DNA from: Pneumocystis sp. 'macacae'
Lineage: Eukaryota > Ascomycota > Pneumocystomycetes > Pneumocystales > Pneumocystaceae
Direction of reading: 5' to 3'
Assembly: GCA_018127085.1 (NCBI GenBank)
Contig: CM030721.1
Coordinates: 372,001 to 436,000, forward strand
DNA: 64,000 nucleotides
This document shows, piece after piece, positions 1 through 9,105 of this stretch (position 1 is its first letter; every line of letters begins with the position of its first letter). Position numbers and translations under genes: made by a program. The notes under the pieces were generated by a model. It had not been told where the DNA came from, did no database searches, and saw only the letters and a program-made list of their open reading frames with translations.

Positions 1-298
1 CACGTCCCAAAAAGCCTCGCCCCAAGCGCATTTGCTGCACCCATAAGCCTGCTCCTCCTCCCCAACCCACCTTCACTCCTCCCATACATCCGCTGCGTCA
101 GCCCCACACTCACATACGCCTGCACCGTATTAAACACCGCCACCACCGCCACCACAAGATTCCACTTCGCAAGACATCCCTCTGCCACTCCGCCCGCCAT
201 CGCCGCTGCCTCCGCTGCCCCAGCACCCGGTTGCTGTGGCTACTCGGTTGCCCCGGCAGCCGCGGATGCTCTTCCATGGCAACGCCCCCCCACACCCC
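1..298. other. GC-rich leader, no gene assigned
   Basis: The stretch before ARV1 is C-rich on the plus strand. A plus-strand frame beginning at the window edge gives a basic, proline-rich peptide, but I recognise no family and the composition alone keeps such frames open. It may hold the ARV1 promoter and the 3' end of a gene lying outside the window. Confidence 0.4.
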
Positions 299-1180
299 AT
301 GTTCCTGTGCGTCGAGTGTGCACAGCCCGTCGCGTCTCTCTACACAGAGTACTCAAGGAACATCTTCCGCCTCACCCAATGCGTATGCCCCCCCTCTCCT
401 CCCCCCACTCACCCCAGCCCCGCTGCAAACGCTTTGCCGACAAATACGTTGAGTTCGACTACGTCATCCTCACCATCGACCTCATCCTCCTCAAGCCCCA
501 GGTCTACAGACACCTCCTCTTCAACCACCTTGCCGTCCAGGACGCCTGCCTCAGTGTATCCCCCCCCTCCACCCCTCCCCTCCTCACCCCCCAGCCATAT
601 GTCGCCCGCTTCTGCCTCCTCCTCGTCCTCTTCGACACTGCCTTTGCCTGTCTCGGCTCTCCCCGCCCTGCCTCGCCCTCTGCTGCCCTCGTCCTCGGCC
701 TCTACTTCCTCGGCCTCTCCCTCGTCCTCAATCTCTCCTTCCACTCTGCTCCCTCCCTCCTTGCACGCCACTGGCTCGGCTGGAAAAGGCCTGTCCTGCC
801 CTACCCTGCCTCTTCCTGACTCTCCCAGGCCCCACACCCTCTTCTCTGCCATCCTCGTCTCGTCCTCCATCCGCTTCCTCGCAGTCTTTATGCTTGTCTG
901 GCCGCACGGCTCTCCTGCTGCCCTCTATGTCATCGAGTGGGTCGTTGTCTACAGCAATCTCCAGGCAGTCCGCATCCTCTTTGCGTGCAGCGTCCTCCAC
1001 GCACTCGTCCTCGTCCTTGCGGGCCTCTTTTCCCGGACGGCGCTCTGTCTTGCTGTGCATGCCTTTCTCCCGGCCGCTCTGCCTGTCCATCCCGCGTGTT
1101 CTGTTGTCTGCAACGCCCTGTCTGCCGTCCTCGCTGTCTTTCCGCCGCTTGCACACCGCTTCTCTCCGCCTCTCTGTTAG
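299..1180 (+). CDS. ARV1: ARV1-family ER sterol/lipid homeostasis protein
   Basis: Arv1 is an ER membrane protein needed for sterol distribution and GPI-anchor synthesis. The N-terminus shows the Arv1 homology domain: a CVEC zinc motif, SLYTEYS, RLTQC then PRCK (second Cys pair), FADKYVEFD and LLLKPQVYRHLLFN-like residues. Hydrophobic segments follow (VARFCLLLVLFD, LYFLGLSLVLNL, SIRFLAVFMLVW). Deduced exons are 299-382, 418-555, 595-788 and 829-1180, giving about 255 aa, normal for the family. The third intron (789-828) must use a GC donor to keep the conserved C-terminal frame. I chose the ATG at 299 because the family begins M-x-x-C-x-x-C; an upstream in-frame ATG at 236 would add 21 residues. 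Composition is extremely GC- and Ser/Pro/Leu-rich compared with the rest of the window. Confidence 0.85.
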   Translation: MFLCVECAQPVASLYTEYSRNIFRLTQCVCPPSPPPTHPSPAANALPTNTLSSTTSSSPSTSSSSSPRSTDTSSSTTLPSRTPASVYPPPPPLPSSPPSHMSPASASSSSSSTLPLPVSALPALPRPLLPSSSASTSSASPSSSISPSTLLPPSLHATGSAGKGLSCPTLPLPDSPRPHTLFSAILVSSSIRFLAVFMLVWPHGSPAALYVIEWVVVYSNLQAVRILFACSVLHALVLVLAGLFSRTALCLAVHAFLPAALPVHPACSVVCNALSAVLAVFPPLAHRFSPPLC

Positions 1181-1451
1181 TCACCAATCCACCGCCTCCT
1201 CAGTGCTCTGTGCCTATTCAGCCGTCCGCTGCGGCACCACCAGTGGGTGCCGCTGTGCAAGATGTGTTGTCGCCCACAGCAGATACAGTGCTGCTGCTGC
1301 AACAACTGCTGCAACACGCACTGTCTGCCCCGTTGCCCGCCAGACAAGCCCGCTGCACACTGCAAGCACTGCGCCCACTGCAAGCACGCTGTCCATCGGT
1401 GCTCCGCTGCACGCGCCCTACCCTAAGCACCGCGCGCAGCACCCGCTGCAC

Positions 1452-2415
1452 ATGCAACCGCGCGGGCCGGCAAAGCGCGCGCTGTTTCTCCGCGGCGCTG
1501 CAGCGAGTGCCGCCGTGCAGCGCATCCTCCGCGACCTCTGCGCCCTTGCGCCCAACAGTGTCTCGCTTGCGCGGACAAACGCAGTCTATCCGTTCGACGA
1601 CCCCGCCAGCCTCGAGTTTCTTGCGCGCAAGAACGCTGCGGCGCTCGCTGTTGTCGGGTCGTCGTCGCGCAGACACGGCGACTGCCTTGTTCTTGCGCGC
1701 TTCTTCGACGGCTCTGTCCTCGACATGCTTGAGCTCCGCGTCGCCGCTGCAAGCCCGATGGCCGCCTTCAAGGTATGCCCCGCTCCACTGCTGCTGACGC
1801 CAGCCTGCGCCGCACTGCTGCGGCCTGCAGCCGCTCCTTGTCTTTGCCGGCGCACCGTTCGCCTCTGATCCGCTGCGCCTGTGCTCGTCGCTGCTCCTCG
1901 ATCTCTTTGGCGGCCCGCTGCCGCGCGTACACGTCGACGGGCTCCAGCACGCTGTCTGTGTCGCTGCCGACGACACACACGTCTTTGTCCGCGCCTATGC
2001 ACTGCACACGCCGCCGCTCCGCCTCGCCGAGACCGGTCCACGCCTCGACTGTGTCGTCGGCCGCATCCACACTGCGCCGCCGCCGCTCCTGCGCACCGCA
2101 CTCGCTGCTCCGCCTGCACCCGCTGCTCCACACCGCCCTGCACGCCTGCACATCGCCCCGCAGCGCCTCGACCTGCAGACACGCAAGTTCCGTGCCCTAC
2201 GGCCGCCCCGCGTGCGCAGCAACCACCGCATGCTCGGCACAGAGCGCCTGCACACGGTACACAGTCCGCACGCCCGGGACATTCGTCGCAGACGGGCTGT
2301 CGAGCCCAGTGCCCAGCCAGCGCCGCTTAAGCACAAGCTCAAAGCCGCTCTGCACCACAGAGCTGCGCGCAAGCTCACACAGATCAACCGGCGACAGGCG
2401 CCACAGCTGGCATAA
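1452..2415 (+). CDS. RPF2: RPF2, Brix-domain 60S ribosome assembly factor
   Basis: Rpf2, with Rrs1, loads the 5S RNP (5S rRNA, uL18, uL5) onto pre-60S particles in the nucleolus. Visible Brix signatures are RALFLRG near the start, then [27 protein letters not shown], then after the intron [13 protein letters not shown] and [14 protein letters not shown], and near the end [12 protein letters not shown]. Exons are 1452-1772 and 1804-2415 with a 31-nt intron (1773-1803), giving about 310 aa. The N-terminus is shorter than usual: the basic leader normally before the ALFLRG motif is almost absent. Residues after RKFRALRPP form an Arg-rich tail that is antisense to the conserved last exon of AMD1, so the true 3' end may be earlier if an unseen intron exists. 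Very Ala/Arg/Pro-rich because of GC bias. Confidence 0.85.
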
Positions 2416-4904
2416 GCAGGGCTCCAGCAACGCAGCATTACCTGTGCCGCCACAGCATACTCCTCAAGAAGCGGGTCGGCAGTAAAGTGGAACACACAGG
2501 GATCGTCAGTCGACAGCGACACACTGAGTCCCCTGCGGAAGAAGCAGGGAAACGGGTTGTCGGCAAACCGCACAAACAGGGCATTGTTCGACGTCGGCGC
2601 CATTGCAATGCCGATCTGTGCAAGGTAGTACAGATACTGCAGAACAGGAGCAGCACCAAGCAGGATGCCGTGGCTGATGGAGTGTGCAGCAAGAAACGCC
2701 GCTGCAAGGTGTGCAGGTGCACCCGCCTCGCCTGCATGGGGCCGCAAGACAAAGGTGTTGAGGCTGCGGGCACGTCTCCAGTGGTTGAGGGAGACAAGGC
2801 TTGCATATGTGTAGTATATCCAGTAGGCATACGGGGGGTTGTCGGGAGAGTCCCATGCAGCAGGCGGGGGAGCAGAGGGGAGGAGGCCGTTGTCGGGGAG
2901 AGACTCGTCGTCGACCGAGTCAAAGCCGACGACGCGCTGGAGAAAGACATGGAGCTTGGGACTGGAGGACGGGTCGGCAGTGACGCGGAAGAGGGGCAGA
3001 AAGAGGTCTGGAGAGATAAGCAGTGGCGGGACAGGCAGGGCAGGTGCTTTGGAGGAGCTGGGCCATGGAGGAGAGGCGGTGGGCAGCACGGAGGGTGCTG
3101 TAGATGCGGGGGACCTGGACAAGCCAGCGGACAGCGGGGGAGAAGAGGTGGTTGTCGACGACCCAGGCGGCGAGGGTGTCCCATTCGTTGGGGGAGCTGT
3201 CCGGAGTCAGACAGGGCAGGGCTAGGGCTAGGGCTGGACACGCCGAAGAGGGTGAGTCTGTACTCGGCCATCTGGGCGGTGGCCTCGAGACGGTCGAAGG
3301 TCTCTGGAGAGGGTGGGCAGAGGCAGGGGCAGGGAGGAGGGGGCATACGGCGGGTGAGCTCGGCAAGGTATCTGCCGCGGAGGGGATTGTCTATGGCGAG
3401 GAAGACGGAGCGGAGGACGGGGTGGCCGAAGGGGTTGAACTTTGCATTGAAGAGGTCGAAGCGGCCGAAGGTGTCGCTGTATGCCTGGCGGGTTAGCAGT
3501 CAGGGACGGGGCTGGTTGAGAGGGCTAGGGCAGGGTTAGGACACAAGGTCAAGGGTTGGGGTTTAGGGTTAGGAGGGAGGGCGAGGGTTAGGGTGAGGAA
3601 GGGAAGGGTTAGGGGAGATACATGCATGCTGAGGCGGTCGAGTGTGAGGTCGTCCGGGGCGAGGCCGAGCGAGTCGAAGAGGCAGCGGAGGGTGCAGGGC
3701 GAGCCGTCACGGACAAGGACGATGTCCTGGGGGTCAGCGGGGAGGAGGAGAGGGACATACATCGGGAGAGGTGGCAAGCTTGGTCTGGATGAAGCGGAGG
3801 AGGTGCTGCTGGGTGATCTGTGCGGGTTAGGGGGGCGGGGTGGGGGCGACTGACAGAGGCGTCGTGGTGGATGTGGGTGTCGACCTTGTGGACGGTGTAG
3901 AAGTCGCGGCGGGGAATGGCCTGGGCGGTTAGGGCAGGTTAGGGGTCGGGGTTAGGGCTTGGATGGAGTTTAGGGTAGGGCTAGGGCGGTACCTTGATCT
4001 GGCGGGTCTCTGTGTCATGGAAACGGAGGGAGTAGACGTCCCACTTGGCGTCGAGATGGGAGAGTCTGGTGGCAGCAAAGGTCGCAGCGGGGCCGTTGCA
4101 GGAGAGAGAGAGGACCAGTGCAAGGTCGGCACAAAAGTCGGCGAGAGTGGGGACAGAGAGCATCGGGGTGTTGGCGTCGAGGTCTGGCAGAGTCAGGGGG
4201 ACAGGGGGGAGGGCGCCAACCGTCCTGAGAAGCGTAGATCTGGACGATGCCTGAGGGCTCGAACCTGTATTTTGTTTGGGGGTCGCAGGGGGGTATGTGG
4301 CAGTGGGCAAGGTCGAAGGGGTCGTTGCCATGGGGATATAATTGCCAGGTGCTGTGGTGCCTGGGGTTGTCTAGAGTGTACTGGAGAGACGTTTGTAGAT
4401 ATTTGAAGCGGAGACGAAGACAGTTTTGTATTGAGGAGCATATTGTATGTAGTTCGTCAGAAGAAGCAGCGTCAGCTGGAGCCCGTGTTAGAGGCCGGGA
4501 GAGTGTCTAGACGCTTACAGGTGTCTTGGCATGGTGGATCCAGGTCTTTGAATAGAGTGTGTGGGTGGAGGCCGAGTGTGCAGTATTTTCCAAGGTCGCA
4601 GAAGTATGCAGATTTGTCTGGTGGGGGGTCAGAGGGGTCTCGGAGTGGTTCAAGGGACCTATTTGGAGCAGAGCGGGGTCTGCTTTGAGTGGTATTTTGC
4701 TGTCTGATAGTCCTTTTTCGGGGGGCAGGGGTTGGTCGTTGGCCTGTGCAGTCAATTGGAAGCGGATGAGGAAGGATATGGAGCTACTTTTGCTTTTGAG
4801 GGGCAAAGCGGGTTGTTGACAAGAGAAGGGTCAACGCACAAAAATCCATTAAAAAGATCGTTGTTTTTGTACAGACATTCTGATTCCGACTGGTCTGACG
4901 ACAT
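2197..4904 (-). CDS. AMD1: AMP deaminase
   Basis: Converts AMP to IMP plus ammonia, adjusting purine pools in the cytosol. Family landmarks in order: [40 protein letters not shown] (zinc histidines), [91 protein letters not shown] (catalytic Asp pair) and [11 protein letters not shown]. Introns deduced: 2407-2441, 3008-3047 (GC-AG), 3197-3239, 3304-3348, 3485-3621, 3727-3760, 3818-3854, 3921-3992, 4184-4220, 4476-4518, 4618-4658 and 4744-4787. The start at 4904 is the first in-frame ATG and opens [15 protein letters not shown]; exon 1 is 39 codons. The 3' coding end overlaps RPF2 on the other strand. GC content climbs steeply from the 5' to the 3' end of this one gene. Confidence 0.9.
3485..3621 (-). 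repeat. AMD1 intron packed with telomere-like CCCTAAC motifs
   Basis: This 137-nt intron is three to four times longer than its neighbours. Its sense (minus) strand repeats CCCTAACC, CCCTAAACC and TCCTAACC; the plus strand therefore shows GGGTTAGGG and GGGTTTAGGG. CTAAC is also the consensus branch-site core, so the motif could be multiplied branch sites or seeded telomeric repeat. A similar 72-nt intron lies at 3921-3992. Confidence 0.75.
3921..3992 (-). repeat. second AMD1 intron with telomere-like motifs
   Basis: A 72-nt intron between the QIK and AIPRRDFY codons carries several CCCTAA/CCCTAC units on the sense strand (TTAGGGCAGGTTAGGGG on plus). It has normal GT-AG borders. It shares motif content with intron 3485-3621 but not exact sequence, so the units look degenerate. 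Confidence 0.65.
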
Positions 4905-5218
4905 CCTTTAATCCTTTTTGTATATAATTGTTCGAATGGCTCTAGGATTTTGTATTTTTCACGATAATTTTTTCATTTAAACAGTGCGGAGTAATAAATA
5001 TGCTATGGAAAACGAAAAAAAAGCAAATGCATTTGTATTCACGAGTTGGCTGGCATGTCTTATTCATTGAAAAAATATACATGAAATAATCGAAAACACA
5101 TACTTTTATGCTTGCAATGACTAGAACTTACGACTGGAATAAAACCCGAAAAAAGTAAATTTCTCAAATATATAGTCTCTACTTATGTGTACATATGCAT
5201 AATGCGGATAGTTTTTCG
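4905..5218. other. Intergenic: AMD1 promoter and YOS9 3' flank
   Basis: About 314 nt between the AMD1 start and the stop of the next minus-strand gene. It is AT-rich (about 25-33% GC in counted lines) and is where the composition change ends. No ORF, RNA or repeat recognised. Confidence 0.5.
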
Positions 5219-6615
5219 CTATTTGTCTCTAGTTTTTTGTTCGTTTTCAGCTTTCTTGGTTTTTTCAGAAAACCGTAGATTCTCTTTTACCTTTTTCAAT
5301 TGATGTTTCTTTTTATGGCCTAGGAGATCACGGTAGGCTGAAGAGTCGTAAATTGTAGCAATAAGGATGGGTCCTGCGTTGTTTTTCTTATCTGGTTTCT
5401 GGGTTTCTCCAGGATGATTGAGTAACAAGTAACCTTGATTTCCCTCTTTTAATGATCTAGTCGAACGCTCATTTTCCTGATCATTTCCACTATGCATCTT
5501 CCTCCCTTTGCTTTTATAGATATACGAAGACTTTTGGATATTTATTTTTTTCAAAGGATTTTTTTGAACAAGAATGTAATTATGAGAATCAGGAAGCAGA
5601 AAACTTAAGTATCGAGAATTGACTGTTTTTGGAAACATAGTGTTCATCCACTTGGTATATTCGTCATCGTTTAATATTTTTTCACAACTAATAACATGTG
5701 CATTTTTACTAGTTAATTGGTTAAAAAAAGGCTCTTTACATAGTCTTGAAGTATGAACTATTATTTTATAAGAACATGCAGAGATTTCTGTTACAAAAAC
5801 AATTTTATCATATGCATCGGGCTCACACATATACTAAAAAGTTGTTAAAACACTCATTGAACCGTTTATAGAAACAAAAACTATACACCTGAATTTCAAC
5901 ATGTCGATTTTCTTGAATAAAATTACAATAAGTACCGCCACCAACTTTTTGGCTAATATAGTAAGAATCTCCATTATACTCTATTTTTGAAGAGAATGTA
6001 GATATTCCTTCTTTTATAGATGTATTAAACCTTCCTAAAAGGTAATAAATTTCACTTTGGTTTTCTAATATACGAAGACTTTTTTGGGTTCCATCCCAGT
6101 CCAGTGGATGGAATTGTTTTGCATATTTATTATAGCATAAGACATATATCCACCATCCTTCCAACTATCTTTTTATTATTATTATCATAATAAAATAAAG
6201 TCCTTACATAATATATACAACTGTTTTCCAAAGGTGAAATTAATTTTAAACCGTTTTCCAGAGCCTTTTTCGTTTCATTTTCTTTTTTAGCCTTAACATC
6301 AGGTGTTTCTTCATTATCTATCGGTTTATGCTCAACTTTAGGTGTAGTACAAAGGTATTTTTCATTATTTAGCTTCAATATTTCACGATCTAAATTCCGG
6401 TTATATGTATTGTTATCATACAAAAGCCGATCATTTGCTATTTGTGCTGAAATAGGTATATCTTTAAACTTAACTTGATAACGCGGTCGACTTAAAATCT
6501 ACCCTCTCATGAAAAACAGAAACATTAAACAATAAAAACTTACATCGTCGTATACCGAAAACCCATAAATAGACATACAAGGGAATATAAGCCATAAAAC
6601 CTGATTTTTTTTCAT
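5219..6615 (-). CDS. YOS9: YOS9/OS-9-like ER lectin with MRH domain
   Basis: Yos9 binds trimmed N-glycans on misfolded proteins in the ER lumen and hands them to the Hrd1 ERAD ligase. A hydrophobic signal peptide (MKKNQVLWLIFPCMSIYG) opens the protein. The MRH domain follows: SCIYYLEGWWIYVLCYNK, then QFH, YLLGRF, GGGTYCNF, a Cys-containing ICEP-like MCEPD motif, and ISACSYKIIVHTSRLCKEPFF, the same order of Cys, Trp-Trp, Gln, Arg and Tyr as in Yos9/OS-9. Exons: 6544-6615, 6208-6468, 5889-6164 and 5219-5833, total 407 aa. The C-terminus ends in a lysine-rich tail (KTRDK) without HDEL/KDEL, so ER retention would have to come from a partner such as Hrd3. Assignment rests on the MRH pattern. Confidence 0.8.
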
Positions 6616-7015
6616 TTTCTATGTTAAAAAGAAATTCGACTGATATTTATAAAACGTAAAAAATACAAAATATTATATAAACATAATATTACAAAAAACA
6701 TGCATTAAAACACTTCTTTACAATTAAATAAATCTATCTGTTTACCACTAAAAGTAACATGTATTTCCTAAAATAAAATGAATCGTAATAATAATCTATG
6801 ATAATAAATAGTCAATGTCATAACAAAAATGCTTCTATATTTAATACTCTTAAAATATTTTCAAAAGCTCAAAGAGAAACCTAGACTATCCATGAAATAT
6901 CGGTTGATAACAGCATAAACAATCCAAAAATCGATACAATACAATAATCGTAAAAATTCTTCATTAATGTATAATATAAATGATAAATTAGAATAAAATC
7001 TTCTGACAAGTCTTT
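6616..7015. other. Intergenic between YOS9 start and NSA2 stop
   Basis: Four hundred nucleotides of very AT-rich DNA between two minus-strand genes. It must contain the YOS9 promoter and NSA2 terminator. I see no ORF with conserved content, no tRNA-like fold and no notable repeat. Confidence 0.5.
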
Positions 7016-8164
7016 TTATACAAGTAAAACTGCATTAACACAGCCTAAAGAAATAAACCTAATATGTAGAAATAAAAGCATTTACCATCATTTTCAGGAT
7101 TATTTGTTATTTGAGCATACTATAAAAATATAAGATAAATAACTCTAAAAATTATAAATTAGTACCTTCCCCCATATTACTTTCCCTCCAGACGTCACGA
7201 GACCCATCTCACTTACATTTACTTCAATAATCTATTTAATATTAGAAAAGTTATATATATATTCTATTATATTATACCGTTCCCTTTGTGAGAACACCTA
7301 ATTGTGTATACATAGGAGATTGAGGATTTTTTTTTACACCAAGAATTGGGAACTGCATAGTTACAGCAAGTTTCGGGTGAGTAACATTTGCTTTTTTCTG
7401 CCGAAGAGCCATAGGTCTTAATAAATGAGACATATTTAGAAAATTAAAAATAAAAAACCTTATAAATCTCTTTAGAAAAATTAGACATTTATTAAAAATA
7501 CAATATAAATATATTTACCTCATATTTTACAGGCTTTCGTGTAAATCCTTCTCCAACAAAGGTTGCTTTTGTAATTAAGCGTTTCCATGACTTTTTCTTA
7601 CTTTTCCCAGTTTTAATAACTTTGAATATCTCTTCTTCAGAAATCCCGCGAACCCTAGGAAGAGGAACACTGTATTTTTCAATCTTCTCCTTTCGTTTTT
7701 GTTTTATCATATTTGAAAGCATTTTAGCTTGTTTTTCATCTGCACGATCCAATAAATATGCAGGTACTGCACCATCTGGAATAACATTGGGAACACCTTG
7801 CTTCACATTCTTTTCCTGATGTGCTCTTATACTATGTCCAAAAAGTTTTTAGTAAATATTTAAGTTTAATAAACAACTATACGTCTTTTTAATTTGAATT
7901 TTCTCATGTCTTCGCCGTTTACTATAAATCTTTGCTTTAATTCCTCTTAATTTTCTTGCATATTCAGACCCTCTATGAAATGCACGAGCCTCTCGTTTAC
8001 GTCTAAATTAACATTTTAATTTTAATGTTTTGTAAACATTAAAAAACTACTTTCTTTCTTCAAAATCAAGACGGCGACCATGCCTTTTAATATGAGTTTC
8101 AATATAATCCCCTTGAGGCTATTAAATTTAGAAAAATTCAGGAAAAAGAAAGTCAAAATACCAT
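7016..8164 (-). CDS. NSA2: NSA2, 60S ribosome biogenesis factor
   Basis: Nsa2 is a nucleolar protein needed for 27SB rRNA processing in pre-60S particles; it is distantly related to eS8. The deduced protein is 260 aa, matching the usual length. Landmarks: [119 protein letters not shown], ending CVNAVLLV. Nine exons: 8162-8164 (ATG only), 8051-8118, 7883-8002, 7519-7831, 7459-7469 (11-nt microexon), 7278-7416, 7166-7231, 7086-7119 and 7016-7044. Exon lengths sum to an exact reading frame. It is divergent with bL21m, start to start 112 nt apart. Confidence 0.92.
7459..7469 (-). other. 11-nt microexon of NSA2
   Basis: The conserved stretch PVKYE-RFIR-PMALR is split by two introns (7470-7518 and 7417-7458). 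Only the 11 nucleotides AGATTTATAAG lie between them, supplying R-F-I and two bases of the next Arg. Both introns have GT-AG borders, and without this microexon the frame and four invariant residues are lost. Confidence 0.85.
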
Positions 8165-8276
8165 TTTAAGTAAAATTTAATCAAAATGAACTTTTTCAAA
8201 GATTTTAAATGTTAATAAATCGAAAATTAATATGATCAATTTTACCAAAAAATCATTGATGTAATTCATAACAAAA
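8165..8276. promoter_or_regulatory. Divergent promoter NSA2 / bL21m
   Basis: Only 112 nt separate the two start codons, so both promoters must lie in this AT-rich gap or within the first introns. No specific factor site can be named from sequence alone. The partners are a cytosolic ribosome assembly factor and a mitochondrial ribosomal protein. Confidence 0.5.
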
Positions 8277-8877
8277 ATGATTCTAATGAACTTACAAAAT
8301 GGATTAAGCTTGATAAGAAAACAGTTTCTTATGTCATCTCTTAAACATAATTTTTTTAAAGGTAAATTTAAACTAAAAGTTATAAACATTTTCAGTTACT
8401 AAACTACTTCTTTTTACAGAAAAATTACATTTTAAAATACTGAATAAACGTTTATACTTTTTATACAAAATACAATCTATATTTATATTTCCAAGTTTTT
8501 TTTTTTTTAATACTCAATTAACATCTTCCCGAATTATTAGTACTTTTAAAGAATTCAGGCTTCAATCTTCTTATTACGCTGTTATTCACATATATGGGCG
8601 TCCTTTTATTGTTTCTGAAGGCGACATTGTAACTCTTCCCCAAAAATTACGTGATGTTAGCCCTGGAGATGTGATTAGATTAAATTGTGTCTCTAAGTTA
8701 GGTTCAAGAGATTACACATTAAAAGGCCAACCGTACATAGACGAGAAACTTTTCACGTGCAAGGCAAGAGTTTTAGAGCTAACAAAAGCTCCTATGTCAT
8801 ATTTCATAAAAAAAAAACGCCGACATAGACGTATAAAAATTATAAAAAATAAACAAGATTATACAGTATTAAGGTAA
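8277..8877 (+). CDS. Mitochondrial ribosomal protein bL21m
   Basis: Large-subunit protein of the mitochondrial ribosome (yeast Mrpl49 family). The bL21 domain is clear: YYAVIHIYGRPFIVSEGD, DVSPGDVIRLNCVSKLGSRDYTLKG, FTCKARVLELTKAP and a basic end KKKRRHRRIKI ... YTVLR. Exon 1 is 8277-8361, intron 8362-8395 (34 nt), exon 2 8396-8877, total about 188 aa. The N-terminus is basic and hydrophobic (MILMNLQNGLSLIRKQFLM), suiting a mitochondrial presequence. Between presequence and domain, a run of 13 T encodes four Phe; the frame stays open across it, but this homopolymer would be a likely sequencing-error site. Confidence 0.85.
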
Positions 8878-9105
8878 ATATAAATCTTAAAAAGAGTTTT
8901 GACAAAATTAGAATATCTGAAATTAAAGTACATGAAATACAAAAATAGAATCACATATCTATGACAGAACATTCGACATTAAAATGACATACCATTTACA
9001 AAATTGAAACTAATTGTAGCGATTAAAATTAATACCTTTGATAAATATTAAAGTTTAAGAATTACCACAAATGTTTTATAAATAGCCAAATACTAAATTT
9101 TATTT

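Larger units (their letters stand above)
1..4904. other. GC-rich segment with a compositional gradient at its right edge
   Basis: Counts in single 60-nt lines give about 75% GC at 2,101, 72% at 1,801, 63% at 4,081, 53% at 4,441, 43% at 4,381, 50% at 4,681, 45% at 4,801, 38% at 4,861, 25% at 4,921 and 33% at 5,041. The decline happens inside the 5' third of AMD1, whose first exon is only about 38% GC. The genes in it are intact and spliced. Either this is a native GC-biased chromosome region or a foreign or contaminating segment joined just upstream of AMD1; the gradient favours the first reading but does not prove it. Confidence 0.85.

Noticed and set aside
110..3853. Many long open frames on all strands of the GC-rich segment (Ser/Pro-, Arg- or Glu-rich)
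   Set aside because: GC-rich DNA has few stop codons. These frames show no family conservation and run across the introns and antisense strands of ARV1, RPF2 and AMD1.
3505..3990. A true internal telomere array
   Set aside because: The TTAGGG-like units are degenerate, interspersed and confined to two AMD1 introns with proper splice borders, so they are not a telomere tract.
4507..4833. AMD1 truncated at an assembly junction near 4,820
   Set aside because: At first the frame seemed to lack an ATG. An upstream exon (4,788-4,904) beginning [15 protein letters not shown] joins it in frame through a 44-nt intron, so the gene is complete.
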